Shown here: in pieces, positions 35,091 to 47,025 of the stretch
Layout of the letters: every line of letters begins with the position of its first letter
Numbering within the stretch: position 1 is the first letter of the stretch
Notes under the pieces: generated by a model
Databases searched by the model: none
Told to the model about the DNA's origin: nothing
What the model saw: the letters and a program-made list of their open reading frames with translations, nothing else
Assembly: GCA_036245525.1 (NCBI GenBank)
Contig: BTPG01000002.1
Coordinates: 122,841,224 to 122,905,223, forward strand
Reading direction: 5' to 3'
DNA from: Semisulcospira habei
Lineage: Eukaryota; Mollusca; Gastropoda; Semisulcospiridae
Length of the DNA stretch: 64,000 bases
Translations under genes and position numbers: made by a program

Positions 35091-35259
35091 CATAGACTTA
35101 CTGTTGCGGTCGCATGTGAGCCAAGAAGTGCGTGGTGGACCACTTCAATCCGGGCAGAATATTCCCACAAAAAGAAGACGACGAAGAAGAAGAAATACGA
35201 TTGGATTGAATAACCTTGCTTGGTGTTTTAGCTGTAAGTAATTACGGTAAGACGACTAA

Positions 35260-35860
35260 CAGCTGATGTCAGTCGTGTTACTAAAGACACGAAGAGCGGT
35301 GGGTATGCTCATTCTGTGTATTCTAATGGTCACGTTGCAAGCTTCACATAAAGATGATGCAAATTAAGCTGAACAGGTTGCAAGCTGCGAAACAAAAAGA
35401 TTGTCTGTATCTTTACTGTGAGGTATTGAACCATTTGTAAATCGCAACACGACTAACAAGATGACAGTCAGTCCTGTTACGAGACTGTCAGTCGTGTTAC
35501 GAAATGTCAGTCATGTTACAGACACATCTTACCTTTTTATTCAGACGTAAATACAATATATTCCTACCATAGTTTGGGGCTTTGAATCTTCTTACATCAG
35601 TTCACCATTAAAAAAATACTTCAGAACAGCTGGCGACATCTTCATGTTTTTACCAGTTTTGTTGTTTTCCAAATATTATTGATTTTACATAAACACATTA
35701 CTCGCCTAAATATCATTTTTGCTTTCTTTCAAAAGTTAATTTTTGTTCTGGCATTTGTAAATGTTATACATACTAGTTGCACTGCCAGTACTTCAAACAA
35801 GATGTTTCCTGTTTCTGTGGGGAAATCATGTTTAAAATACGTAACACGACTGATATATTT
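35260..35860. repeat. Cluster of GTCAGTCGTGTTAC motifs
   Basis: Copies lie at 35268, 35444 (reversed), 35467, 35487, 35506 and 35841 (reversed). Three are in direct tandem about 20 bp apart and differ at one central base (CCT/CGT/CAT). Three more copies are near 28931, 29087 and 32598. Short motif clusters like this are typical of subterminal transposase-binding sites or of a regulatory array. Confidence 0.7.
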
Positions 35861-36129
35861 CACAAACCTTCATTTTGCTTATTTTTTATTTCCAAATTAC
35901 AAGTCAAAAAGGTTGGATATTTCAGTAATACATTCTGCTATGTTTGTGGATTCATATAAAAATGTTTCCAAAACATTTTTAATAAAGTGGTTTTTAGACT
36001 TTCTGTCGTCCGAAATTTTGTGCAAATTTGAAAAAAACAACAGTCTTATAAGAAAGGTCGGGTAAACAAAATGCGGATATAAAAACACTTTCGGAAAGGT
36101 CCGGGTGTAACAAGAGGAAACCACTTTCC

Positions 36130-36290
36130 GAGATTTTTACTCTGGAGTAAAAAATCTCGTACATTTTTTTTTTATTTTTTTTTTTTTACTGAGAATAAAT
36201 TTGTCGAACGACAGAAAACATAACGAATACAGAATTACTCCCGTCACGAAAAATGAGCCCAGAGGATTTTACTGAGAGTAAACTTGTCTT
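36130..36290. repeat. TTTACT..AGTAAA hairpin motifs, left of hAT
   Basis: Small inverted motifs TTTACTCTGGAGTAAA (36137), TTTACTGAGAATAAA (36187) and TTTACTGAGAGTAAACTTGT (36269). The same motif resumes at 42418-42500 on the far side of the hAT element. Confidence 0.65.
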
Positions 36291-36348
36291 ACCAGGGCCG
36301 GACCCAGGGGGGGGGGGGTTACCTGGGTTCCGGAACCCCCCCTCCCAA

Positions 36349-36351
<3 letters not shown>

Positions 36352-36396
<45 letters not shown>
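36352..36396. repeat. Poly-A tract
   Basis: About 45 consecutive A residues just inside the left TIR of the hAT element. Confidence 0.95.
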
Positions 36397-36400
<4 letters not shown>

Positions 36401-36509
36401 AGTGAATTTTTTTTATGCAAAGGGAGTTCCAAAGTTTTATTATTTTTTTATTGTTTTTAAAACATTGCAGTTTTTAGTCACTTTTGATCCAAGGCACAAA
36501 GAGTTATTT

Positions 36510-36835
36510 ATAGACAATTCAACGGAAATCCATTTCAAGGGATCCGTTTAAACGTCCAAAACGTTTTCCCGTTGAAACAACCAAGTAACCCAACCCCTAA
36601 CCCTAAATTAGTAAATGCAGCCATATTTTCTTGTTCTGGCCACAAGCCTCTTCCAGCGCCTTCACCTTGATACAGCCCTAATCCCCCAAAAACGACTTTT
36701 TAGAAAGATTAATTAAGACGCTAAGTTGATAATTATGATAATTCGTTGTAACGAACATCCGTTGAAACGACCATCGTTGAATCGTCCAAAAACATCGTTG
36801 AAATGGATTTCCGTTGAATCGACCAGGTACCCAAA
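36510..36835. repeat. Inverted-repeat MITE inside hAT
   Basis: ATTCAACGGAAATCCATTTC near 36517 reappears reversed near 36795-36815. Both arms continue into CGTTGAAACGACC / TTGTAACGAACATCCG-type units. The units resemble pogo/Tigger-like terminal repeats. No coding sequence. Confidence 0.55.
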
Positions 36836-36974
36836 AGAGTTGCTTTCCTTCAGTGCATGTCTTTCCGAGAAAGATCAGTGAAAAGACGTCTGACGTCATT
36901 AAGGTTTGTGGGGGGAAGTTTAAATCTAGATCTATTTTCTTTGGTAACACTTCACTTTTGCTGTCTCCTCGAAA

Positions 36975-37053
36975 ATGCCGAAACTGAAAAAAACAGATGC
37001 TGATGGCAGTAGGCGACTGTCATGCTGGTTTTCATCAAGCTCCATTTCAGAAG
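36975..37053 (+). CDS. hAT transposase exon 1 (N-terminus)
   Basis: The ATG at 36975 opens 26 codons (MPKLKKTDADGSRRLSCWF...) plus one base, ending at a donor G|GTGGGT (37054). The one-base overhang joins exon 2 in frame to give GAT (Asp). The peptide is short, basic, then serine-rich, like the N-terminal leader of zf-TTF hAT proteins. No other ATG upstream is in frame with exon 2. The intron is 1,144 bp. A splice prediction from sequence alone. Confidence 0.6.
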
Positions 37054-38019
37054 GTGGGTACATTTTTAAATCCAATTTTGTCTCATAAAAGAAATGTAGT
37101 CAGTAGAACTAGGTAAAATTCACCCATTCCGAATTCGATTCAAATGAGCACGTGGCGATGGCGCCGGTACTTCCTTCCTGTGAGTGTAGCCTATGCTGTA
37201 GGAGCTGATACTAGCTGCATATAATGAATATCATAGATATAAAACAGCCCCACTTATTAAAATACCAAAACAGGTAACAATTAAAGTAATGCATAGCCTA
37301 AAATTTATTTCACAAAGTATTATGATATATAACTTTAAAAATGTCAATTTAAAGAATAAAGATATCGGCATCAATGATCAATATTGCTTTTATATTTATA
37401 AAAAAAATCTTTGGACGGCAAAATATCGTTTTCAATAACAAAACCAAGGGCTAAGTTATAAGGTATCGTTTTCACTAGTGCAGCTTACTAGCTATGTATT
37501 GTGACGTAAATCTCTTCGGAGAGCAGAACAGAACCGTCTTGATGGCTGACTATGGAAACCATAGCCTATCTGACACCACTTTGACAGCGTCGCCATCAAT
37601 TGTGACGGCAACATAGCCTTTCCGGGTGCGAAACCGTCATGACGACTTCGGTTTTTGGAACGACAAGAAGCCATCATGACAGCATCCCAACCACTGCCTT
37701 TTTCACATAATAAAATGGAAAATAAAAATGTGCTGAAATTTTGCTAACTGCTGAAAATCAGCAAATTTGTTAACAGTTTCTATGCCTGTGAACAGCGTGC
37801 TACAAAATAAGATTATTCACCCTTAGGCCTTTTGTTGATGAAATTTAAAATAAGCTAAGAACTAATCAGAAAACCACTGTTTTTTTTATATTAAATTATT
37901 ATTATAAAATTGTAGTAGACGTGTTAACACCTGCAATGCATAATCATATATAAGATGTTGAAAAGACGGTTCTATTTTATTTTACATTTTTGTTGTTGCT
38001 TTTAGGATAATTTCATGTT

Positions 38020-38141
38020 TTAATTTTTATGTTATGTCTTTGTTTTTGTTTTTTTGTTTTTTTTTCTTTTTGTTTGTTGTTGTTGAGTAAATTGTAAAGC
38101 GCTTAGAGCTGTTTACAGGTAAGCGCTATATAAGAAAACCT

Positions 38142-38176
<35 letters not shown>
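38020..38176 (+). repeat. LINE 3' tail with (AAT)n, in hAT intron 1
   Basis: TTGTAAAGCGCTTAGAGC, then GGTAAGCGCTATATAAGAAA and (AAT)n to 38176. It matches the tail type at 7600-7705. The left limit is approximate. Confidence 0.65.
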
Positions 38177-38177
<1 letters not shown>

Positions 38178-38197
38178 GTTGTTTTTCTAAACGGCAG

Positions 38198-38296
38198 ATG
38201 ATGCAGTTCCTCGAAAGAGACAAAAATCAACCCAAAGTGAGACCACTGGCAGTGGAGTTCGAAACAGTGACATGGGAACAAGTAAAAGCAGTGTTA
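38198..38296 (+). CDS. hAT transposase exon 2
   Basis: Acceptor CTAAACGGCAG|AT at 38197/38198, donor A|GTGAGTAA at 38297. The 99 bp exon is open only in the frame set by exon 1 and encodes a hydrophilic linker with a PRKRQK basic cluster, a possible nuclear localisation signal, and Ser/Thr-rich sequence. Both junctions are phase 1. Confidence 0.6.
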
Positions 38297-38618
38297 GTGA
38301 GTAATTTACTGCCCCGCCCCCCTCCCCCCCCCCCCCCCTCTCAAAAAAAAAAATTAAATTAAATACAACCTGAAATTGATACGTGATTGAGTGTTTCAAT
38401 TTAATAATTAATATTAAACAAAATGACTGGTGTGTTCCATTGGCTATCATTAGCCTAAGAAGACTCTACGAGTCATAAGGTAGCAAAGATTTTGTCCATC
38501 ATTTGGGGGGAGGGGTCTAAAAAGAAAAGCTGTTATTTCAGATCATAAATATATATCTAAGCTTGACTGAAGTGTGTAAACGAAGACATATATATGCTTT
38601 AAATGTAATTATCTTGTT

Positions 38619-38623
<5 letters not shown>

Positions 38624-38695
<72 letters not shown>

Positions 38696-38704
38696 TCTCT
38701 CTCT

Positions 38705-38749
<45 letters not shown>

Positions 38750-38756
38750 ATGTGTG

Positions 38757-38818
<62 letters not shown>

Positions 38819-39300
38819 CGCGTGCGTGCATGCTGTGTGTGTGTATGTGTGTGTGTGTCGGCGTGAGAGAGAGAGAGAGAGAGAGGGGGGGGGGAGATAG
38901 CACCTGCATACATATTTGCCCTTGCTGTATGAACTTTAATGTACTTAATGATTCTTTGTTTATTGCTTTACTTTGTATTTTTACTCATTTTATATTTTTG
39001 TGCGTACGCGTATGCGGGTAGGAATGTCTGGAGTGCGTGTCCGAGAGCGTGTGTTTGTTTTTGTGCGTATGTGCCTGAGTGCGTGCGTGTGTAAGTGTGT
39101 GTGTGTGTGTGTGTGTGTGAGTGTTCGTGCGTGTGTGCATGCGTACTGAATTGCGGTGTACATGAGTGTGTGTGTGTGTGCGTGCGTGCATGCGCGAGTT
39201 GTGATGTGCATGCGTGCGTACCTGAGTGCGTGTGTGGGTATGTGTGTGTGTATGTGCGTGGTGCGTGCGTGCGTGCGTAAGCGAATGCAGCAGTGCATGC
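38624..39300. repeat. (CT)n and (GT)n/(GCGT)n microsatellites, hAT intron 2
   Basis: (CT)n at 38624-38747, (GT)n at 38760-38810, then GCGC/GTAT variants, GAGA runs and a long diverged GTGCGT-type region at 39010-39300. Open frames here are repeat artefacts. Confidence 0.95.
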
Positions 39301-39390
39301 AGCAGTGTGTGGTATGTGTATGTTTACATGTCTATGTCACTTATGTAGTAGATGTAGCAACGGCAAGTTTGAAAACTGGTCCTGTTACCA

Positions 39391-39561
<171 letters not shown>

Positions 39562-39626
39562 GGTACACACACAATCGTTTTAGTATTTCAGACTTCTCAT
39601 AGACCCAACTTTTATTTGTATTTCAG

Positions 39627-41993
39627 ACTCCTCCTCAAGCATTGATCAGCCTGCCGGGGGCCTGCTTTCTGAATCCTCTGCCATGCCAATGACCAACCAG
39701 CCTGATGTGAGCCTGCTTTCTGACTCTTCAGATTTCTCCTCTCAGATCACCAGCAACAAAAATATCGATTTTGGTGAAGTTTTCAAGAAACACACGCGAG
39801 TCGTTTCACTGTCAAGCCGTGACAAGGAGCATCTTCTAAGGCAACACTGGAGACCATCACCTGGTTTTCAGTTTCCAACAACAGTGATAAACAACAAGAA
39901 CCGAAAATTTCAGCATGAGTGGTTGCAAAAGTACTCCTGGCTTGTGTATTCTCCTTTCGAGGATGGGGCTTACTGCAAGTATTGCCTATTATTTGCAAAG
40001 TCTACTGAAAACCTGGGCAAGTTTGTGAAGACGCCATGCAAGAACTGGAATAAAGCCTGTGATCAGATCAAAAAGCACTCGTTATTACAATACCACAAAG
40101 ATGCAATGGCAAATGGAGAGCAGTTTTTGACAATCATGGATAAACCAGAGCAGAGCATCGCCAGTGAAATCAATCAGAAAAATGCAGAAAACATCGCTGC
40201 AAATCGACAAGTTCTGACAAGCCTCTTCAGGATTGTTGAAGTGTGTGGAAGACAGGGGTTAGCTCTGAGGGGCAACTGTGATGATGGCATTCTTCAGAGT
40301 GAGAACAGAAGCAATTTCAATGCCCTTTTGAATCTGTGCATCAATGCAGGAGATGAAACTCTCCGGAAACATCTAGATACATGCGATAAGAAGGCCACAT
40401 ACATTTCAAAAAGTACACAAAACAGACTGATAGAGGTTCTTGGTGATCAGATCCGCAACAAGATTCTTGCAGAAATTATTGCAGCAAAACAGTTTACCGT
40501 GCTTGCTGACGAAGTCACAGACAGCTCAAACTGGGAACAACTTTCAATTATATTGAGATTCGTCGATGGAAGTCTGAAAGTTCGTGAAGAGTTCCTGGCT
40601 TTTGTCCAGTGCAGAGATACCACAGGTGAAACACTTTACAACAAGATTGTTGAGTGTCTGGGCTTGTGGGGGCTTGATTTCAACAATGTTAGAGGACAAG
40701 GTTATGACGGGGCCGCAAACATGGCAGGAAAGTTTAAAGGAGTGCAGGCACGTTTTCAAGCAAGGAACAACAAAGCACTGTACTTTCACTGTGCTTCCCA
40801 TAGCTTGAGTCTCTGCATTGTAAAAGCATGCAGTGAAGAACATGATGGGAGCACTGAGGGAACTGTCACTGTTTTTCTCAAACTCTCCAAAGAGACAACG
40901 AAAACTTGAAGATACCATCGAAGCATCTCAGCCTGACATGACAAAGACAAAGCTTGTTGATCTGTGCAGAACAAGATGGGTAGAAAAACATGAAGCACTG
41001 GAGGTTTACACATCTCTCTTCCTGGTTGTTCACGACTGTTTGGGACAAATGTGTGAAGACAGTGACAATTGGGACAGTGAGACATTGACCAAGGCAACTG
41101 GCTTTCTCCACACCTTGAGCAGCAGTGTTTTCCTCGTTGCATTCGTTGTCGTCCGCAATTGTTTGCGTTACTTAAAACCCTTGACAGTGAAGCTCCAGAA
41201 AAGAACAAAAGATGTTGTCGCTGCCTACAGGGAAATCAAAGAGGTCAGTAACTGCATGTCTTCTATTAGAAGAGATGTCGACACAGCGTTCGTTGCCTGG
41301 TTTGGTGAAGTCAGCAAAATGGCAAATGCTTTGACAACTGATGTTGTTGTTCCTCGTCAAGCATCCCGCCAGACTCTCCGTGACAACCAACCTGCGGCCA
41401 CTCCAGAAGAATATTTCAAGATTAGCATTGCCATTCCTTTCTTGGAACACCTGTCAACCGAATTGGACTCGAGGTTCAAAAATGCTGACCTAGCAGTTGA
41501 TGGTCTCTGTCTGGTGCCAAGCACTTTAATAGACAACCAGGATGGTTTCATGCAGGTTCCAGAAGGGGTGAAGACACTGGCAATGTTGTGGGAGTCTGAC
41601 CTACCAGACAACGCTACCCTTGATGCAGAATACCAACGGTGGGTTTGCAAATGGCGAAGTGCTGCTGAGAATGCGACAGCTATCATCCCATCCACGGCAT
41701 CAGAAGCACTGAAACACTGTGACAGGGATTTTTATCCCAACCTGTTCATCATGCTAAAGAACCTTTGCACCCTGCCTGTCACTACTGCCGAGTGTGAGCG
41801 TTCAAACAGTCAGTTGCGCAACCTGAAAAACTACCTGCGCTCTACAATGGGGCAACAGAGACTCAATGCACTTGCTTTACTGAAAGTGCACAGGGATGTT
41901 GATATTGACTTCAAAGAGGCAGTGAACTGTTTTGCCAGAAGATACAATTCACAAATGGTACTAATGCCGAGGAACCTAGTGCAGCAAGACTGA
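39627..41993 (+). pseudogene. hAT transposase exon 3, one frameshift
   Basis: Acceptor TATTTCAG|AC (39626/39627) continues the phase of exon 2. Domains in order: a zf-TTF-like finger (EDGAYCKYCLLF near 39965), a DUF4371/RNase H-like catalytic region (LRGNCDDG; FTVLADEVTDSS near 40480; GQGYDGAANMAGKF near 40690; FHCASHSLSL near 40790) and a C-terminal hAT dimerisation domain (TTAECERSNSQLRNLKNYLR near 41780-41840). After CIVKACS the frame shifts by one base around 40832-40841 and resumes with KNMMGALRELSLFF, running to the stop at 41991-41993. The second half is otherwise open, so damage is a single indel. A nearer AG at 39590 would lead into a stop, which favours 39626. Confidence 0.85.
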
Positions 41994-42417
41994 ACTGAAG
42001 TGAAAGCAGGGCCCTGATGTTCATAAACTACCGTTATACCGTTAACGATCAACGAAAAGTAGTGAATAATAATAGTATACAAAACATCTCTGTTGATAAA
42101 TAAATGTTTGTGTGTGTGTGTGTGTGTGGGTGTGGGTGTGGGTGTTTTTTTTAAGGGAGGGGCAGGTGATAATTTTTGTACCCCAGAGTTTGTCAGTTCG
42201 ATTGTTCAAAAAGCTCAAAGTCCCCAGACCATCACAAATGGCTTTTTCAAGGCTCAGATTGCACCAGATTGCACCATTTTGCATCCTTGAAAGAAAAAAA
42301 ATTCCGGGGGGGCATGCCCCCGGACCCCCCTAGAAGGCTCGGCGCTTCGCGCCTTCGCTTTATACTGAATCTGTAACCCCCCCATCGACTTTTCCCAGGT
42401 CCGGCCCTGCTTAGGCT

Positions 42418-42500
42418 AACTTTACTGGGAGTAAACTCGTGGTACGCCAAATTTACTCCCCCTTCCCTTTACTGGTAGTAAATTGACTTGAGGAATATTG
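42418..42500. repeat. TTTACT..AGTAAA hairpin motifs, right of hAT
   Basis: TTTACTGGGAGTAAACTCGT at 42421 and TTTACTGGTAGTAAATTGAC near 42467, continuing the motif series interrupted at 36292. Confidence 0.65.
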
Positions 42501-43246
42501 TACTCGCCTTCTCAAATAGGAAGTTATGTCCCTTGTTGAGGGCTCCAAGAGTTTATGGCCCTGTAATGAAATAGTTGCATGTAGACAATAGACCAACCTA
42601 CTCTTTGCGTGAAATTTCACTCAAACTGTGCGTGCGATCGCCTCTCGACCAATCAGCGCGCTGCAGAACCATATTCTTCTGAGTGCCACGCCTAGGTACG
42701 GCAAAACAACCGATTTTGATGCCTGCATGGCATGGAACCGCGTAAATTTCGCGCCAAACAACTGTGTCGGTCTGTTATACTTTCCTTCCCTGTCCACTTC
42801 CCAAAAGTTATGCCCCTTGCCAAAAACTGGTCAGTAGGGTTGCGAGGACTGAAGCTGGGACTAAGGTTCGGTTTGCTACTTAAGTGCAGGTGAAGAGAAT
42901 GAAAATTTTGAAAACATACAAACCACTGTCACAGTTGCCCTCCTTTGGGGTGCGGATTTGCGCACATTTAACAGAAATTATAAAAGTACAAGGGGGTAAG
43001 AACATTTTTTGACTTAATTATGATGTTCACTGGTGTCAAAAGCCAACAGAATTAAAGGGGCACTCCTGACCTATTTGAATGCTTCAGTTCGCAAAAAGCT
43101 TGTACTGGGATTCAGTATACCACTTAAACAATGACCACCCTATTGTCCCACCAAATGCTTTCTTTCGTCCGTTCAAAGCGAAAAGAGGCCACCGGAATCT
43201 TGTGACAGAACGCATTAAAAGATTGCTTCTGATAGGCGATGGTAGC
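42501..43246. other. Unassigned DNA
   Basis: A GACCAATCAGC (CCAAT-like) block lies near 42648. No gene recognised. Confidence 0.45.
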
Positions 43247-43357
43247 TGACGTCATAACTATTCTACACGACCTTAGGTCATCTGCATAATTATAACCAAT
43301 CACAGACAGGATGGCGGATGAACCAGCGAAGAAAAGTATCATCGACTAGCACTGACA
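43247..43357 (+). promoter_or_regulatory. Possible promoter: CRE, CCAAT, short uORF
   Basis: The perfect CRE octamer TGACGTCA is at 43247-43254 and AACCAATCACAG lies near 43293. A 12-codon upstream frame starts at ATG 43311 (MADEPAKKSIID, stop). All precede the candidate exon at 43358. No TATA box is seen. Motif spacing is promoter-like, but each motif can occur by chance. Confidence 0.3.
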
Positions 43358-43483
43358 ATGACAGACTCGGAATTGAAGAGAAGAAAGATTAAGAGAGACA
43401 GAACTGACATCGGACAAGGGAATATGGACATGTGGCTTGGCCGTTGCAGCCCACCTAGAATTTGTCCCTTTCCTGCTGAATCA
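43358..43483 (+). CDS. Candidate first coding exon, unknown gene
   Basis: The ATG at 43358 opens 42 codons and ends exactly before a consensus donor TCA|GTGAGTA (43484). The peptide starts with a basic stretch (KRRKIKRDR), then MWLGRCSPPRICPFPAES with two cysteines. No following exon was found in the next kilobase, and the family is not recognised. It could be the first exon of a host gene or of another transposon. Strong donor and continuous frame are the only support. Confidence 0.3.
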
Positions 43484-44468
43484 GTGAGTAATATACAGTC
43501 TTTGTCGATCTTCCTATAGTTCCGCGAGTGCTAGTGATTTTCAGAATTCACGATCTTCAGTAGAATTTTTCTCTTACTGATTTCGCAAGATTTTAAACCT
43601 GTTTTATCATTAAGTTACGAGCTAGTTATCAGATTTTATGCTGCAAGGATCTGAAAACTACGGTGTGTGTCAAAATTGCAGCACATCGCTGGTCGTGACA
43701 CGTTTTTGTCTGTGCGGGCTCTCATTCACTCCACGATTCACCAGAGGTAGTGTTTCTGCTGCGATGGTGCATTTGTCGTTTCCAGTGATGCTTTCAGTTA
43801 CGTAGACTTCGATGTGTGAGATATGAAATTGCAGTGCAGAAATTGGGTATAAATACCAATGTTCTGTTTTGTGTTTCCGAGGGATAAAGGATCAAAGGTC
43901 AAACTAGGCTCAGCGCGGAGACTGAGTCGAACAAGCCACGCCCCCGGCCGTGCACTGACGATGCCGCGCAGCACGATCGTTACTAGTAAATATTAGCAGG
44001 TCAAGCGAAACCCGCATCGTGATTTTGACAGCATAGCGAGTATGGAAGGTTTATTGTACATTCTCGTCGAAAAATTATGTCAAAGGGATGCCGGCGAACA
44101 TTAGTAGACGTGTACACTGACACGTGTGTACCACACTGATGACCTCGTGACCTGCAGTATTGACTGGGTTCTGCCTTGTGACGTAGCTAATAAATATGCA
44201 CATATTGAAAACGAGGCCGATGCAAACGATAATCTGCGCTCTCGGGTACAAAAACAACACACCTCCAAACGATGAATTTCAACATTTGGCATTATATTTA
44301 CATCATAAAGCTCCAAGTTAGTACACAAAGAACCCATACATATACTGTCAGCAGTATCTGTTGGGTAACATAACTTTAAAAACCATCCCTATTGAAAACT
44401 ATAATTATGTACATAATTCTGATTTTGGTTTATAACATTTTAATCTTGCGCCAAACTTTAAAAAATCA

Positions 44469-44469
<1 letters not shown>
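43484..44469. other. Unassigned DNA
   Basis: No gene, terminal repeat or microsatellite recognised. Confidence 0.45.
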
Positions 44470-44534
<65 letters not shown>

Positions 44535-44580
44535 TTCTTATATAGTGCAGGATCCCCACATGGTAGGCCCAAAGTAGTAC
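44470..44580 (-). repeat. (AAT)n with a minus-strand retroposon tail
   Basis: (AAT)n at 44470-44533 is followed by TTTCTTATATAGTGCAGG. On the minus strand this reads CACTATATAAGAAA then (TTA)n, the tail pattern of the LINE ends at 7624 and 38141. Confidence 0.75.
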
Positions 44581-44584
44581 AACT

Positions 44585-45143
44585 GACCATTTAGTCTGCT
44601 TTGAGTTGTTTATTCGAGATGCTTTGGTCAACAACAGCATGTCTATGCAATTTTCTTCGATCTTAAAAAAGACATCTGACACTACTTTGAAGTATGGTAT
44701 AATGTCTGACTTGTTGGACATGGGTTTTAAAGGGCACCTGTCCGTTTTTATTCAACATTTTTTGTCTAACCGGTCGTTTCATGTCCGTGTGGGTTCCACC
44801 CTCTCCGACTCCTTTGAACAGGAGATGGGTGTCCCGCAGGGCAGCATTCTATCTCCTGTTTTATTTAGTATCAAAATCAATAACACTGTAAAGGCCGTCA
44901 AAGATGATTCTGAATACTCTTTGTTGTTGACGACTTTGCTGTGTGGACAAGAGGTTGGCTGAGGACGCGACCATTGAGAGGGGTGGGTGTCTCTCAACGA
45001 ATTCAAGTTCTCGCCCTCCAAAACGGTCTGAGTGCATTTTTTCTAACCAGACTAAAGTTTTTTCAGAACTTAGCCAGAGCATTGCTGGAGTGCCAATTAA
45101 GGTGGCCGACGAGGCAAAGTTTCTGGTGGTCATCTTTGACAAG
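44585..45143 (+). pseudogene. LINE reverse transcriptase, left half, split by Gypsy
   Basis: It starts inside the RT domain: KYGIMSDLLDMGFKGHL, FLSNRSFHVRVGS, then EMGVPQGSILSPVLF at about 44825-44870. The region around the catalytic F(A/V)DD is mutated. After a frameshift it continues to VADEAKFLVVIFDK, which ends exactly at the Gypsy insertion site (45143). The 3' half resumes at 51675. I/Jockey-type LINE with RNase H. Frameshifts and stops make it inactive. Confidence 0.85.
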
Positions 45144-46046
45144 TGTTACGATTGTAGTTGTGTTATTCTGTGAGAGCATGCATGCATTAATCGAAGGAAA
45201 CGATTCGATATTTATTTGAGCTATCATGATAACGAATCACATACCTTTTTAGTAAAATTCGCCATCGTTCGTACAGAGAGCAGAATTGATTGTCTTTTGA
45301 TACACGGAGTTGAATCCCGAAGAGTCTAGAAACCGCTCGAATAATCACGTTGTTTGCTGTGCGCGTGAAGTTAGCAGCCAGTATGTATTACGAAAAGTCG
45401 TGTAATTTCTGGAGAATTCCGGCAAGGTCGTGAAATGTCTGGCGTACTCTTGTGTGAAGTTATAACGCGCCGGGATTTCCCAAAATAGGGGCTGGAAATA
45501 GCAGACAGATTTTTGTAGACCATTCTTGTGTATTCTTTTTCATTAATATTTATGAGTTTTGGTTACGTATTCTTTTCTGATTGGTTGTGTTGTATGAATT
45601 TGCTAGATTATTCTGGAAGGCTTGATACTACGTAAGACTGTGTTTAGAAGCGCGTTTGTACATTGTTCAGTTGTAGAATTGCAATGTAACAGCGTCGGTA
45701 CATTGTTCAGTTGTAGAATTGCAATGTAACAGCGTCGGTACATTGTTCAGTTGTATAATTGCAGTGTATCGTAAGCACATTGACATTGAGAGAGCTACGC
45801 AAGGTATCGTGGTTCATTGTCAGTGACGGAGTTATGCAGTGTATGGTGATATACGTTGTATGAGAGACGCATTGTGTCAAAGTGTAGACATTTTGCAGAA
45901 GAGACATTGTATAGGTGTTGGTGCATTTGTGAACGCATTGTGTAGAGATCGCATCGGGTTGCGGCTGAGTGAAGTTTCTTTAAAAGAACCTTACGTGCGT
46001 GCGTCTGGTGTGATATCATACTACGACCACAACTCAACACGTAACA
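45144..46046 (+). repeat. 5' LTR of Gypsy copy 1 (903 bp)
   Basis: Starts TGTTACGATTG, ends CACGTAACA. It contains three direct 40 bp units (CATTGTTCAGTTGTA at 45661, 45701 and 45741). The position of the TATA box in the 3' LTR reads TACGTAAG here, and a segment of about 65 bp with an AATAAA signal is absent. It holds a segment of about 55 bp (near 45180-45240) that the 3' LTR lacks. Confidence 0.9.
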
Positions 46047-46049
46047 TTT

Positions 46050-46066
46050 TGGCACCTTCGACGGGA
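46050..46066 (+). promoter_or_regulatory. Primer binding site
   Basis: TGGCACCTTCGACGGGA lies three bases after the 5' LTR; the leading TGG complements a tRNA CCA end. The tRNA was not identified. Confidence 0.75.
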
Positions 46067-46128
46067 CTTCTTCAGTTGGCTCAATGGAAAGGGTAGCCGG
46101 AGAAAACAGCCAGCAATGAAACGCAGAT

Positions 46129-47025
46129 ATGGCGACATCGGAGATGGAGACATTCCTGAAAATTGGAAAGGAATGTGAACTCGAAGGAGCTCAACTCGTC
46201 GAGTTTGTAAAAGAGAGAGTGAAGGAGAGACCGGAGACAGAAGAAAAGAGACGAGAGAGAGAAGAAAAGGAGAGACTGGAGAGAGAGGAGAGAGAAGAAA
46301 AGAGACGAAAGAGAGAAGAAAAAGAGAGATTGGAGAAAGAAAAAAGAGCTAAAGAGCGTGAAATCAGGAAACTCAAAATTCAAGCAGCAGAGGCAGAGAA
46401 ACAGCGAGAAGAGGCAGAGAGGCAGCGTCAACATGAAATTCATTTAAAGCAGATGGAGATTGAGGCACAGAGCCAGAGAGCTACTGAAGCAACAGCCTTA
46501 GCCAGCAGAGAGCAAACAGCCCGTGCGCCAAAGCTTCCACCTTTCGTTGACAATTCAGATAAGATGGACGCTTATCTGGAGCGATTCGAGCGCTTCGCAA
46601 GCAGCAATAACTGGAGACAAGAGACTTGGGCTATTAAACTGAGCGCACTTCTAAATAGCAAAGCGCTTGAATTTTACACCCGCTTGCCAAGAGAAGAAGC
46701 CGAAGATTATACGCAGTTGAGAGCCGCCCTACTGAGACAGTACGACTTCACTGAAGAGGGTTACAGGCGACGATTTCGGAACTGCAAGCCTGAAGAAGGA
46801 GGAACACCCGGCCTATTCATTGAAAGAATCAGAAGCTATCTGGAGAAATGGATAGAGCTGGGTGGTTTAAACAAAGTACCAAGACCTGTGTGACCTCATC
46901 ATCAAAGAGCAAGTCCTCAACGCGTGTTCAAAGGACCTGGCTGCCTGGCTCAGGGAGCAAAAGGACCAGACTCTCAAAGCCCTGGCAGACTTCGCTCAAA
47001 GATACCTGGACGCCCACGCAACCTG
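46129..47025 (+). pseudogene. Gypsy gag, frameshifted
   Basis: The open frame 46129-46893 encodes structural capsid protein. Residues 20-130 are a highly charged Glu/Arg/Lys coiled coil (repeated EEKERLE, EEKRR). Residues 137-250 are a gag-like helical core (MDAYLERFERFA, WAIKLSALL, ALLRQYDFTEEGYRRRFR, YLEKWIELGG). The frame shifts near 46870, and the gag C-terminus (DLCDLIIKEQ, ACSKDLAAWLREQ) continues in the next frame to a stop near 47025. The zinc knuckle is encoded after a further change of frame. The charged repeat is genuine gag, not a host coiled-coil gene. Confidence 0.85.

Noticed and set aside
46129..46440. Host coiled-coil gene (Glu/Arg/Lys-rich)
   Set aside because: Position after the PBS, and a gag core in the same frame, show it is Gypsy gag.
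46081..46443. Minus-strand Leu/Ser/Phe-rich frame that could look like membrane segments
   Set aside because: It is the antisense of the charged gag coiled coil.
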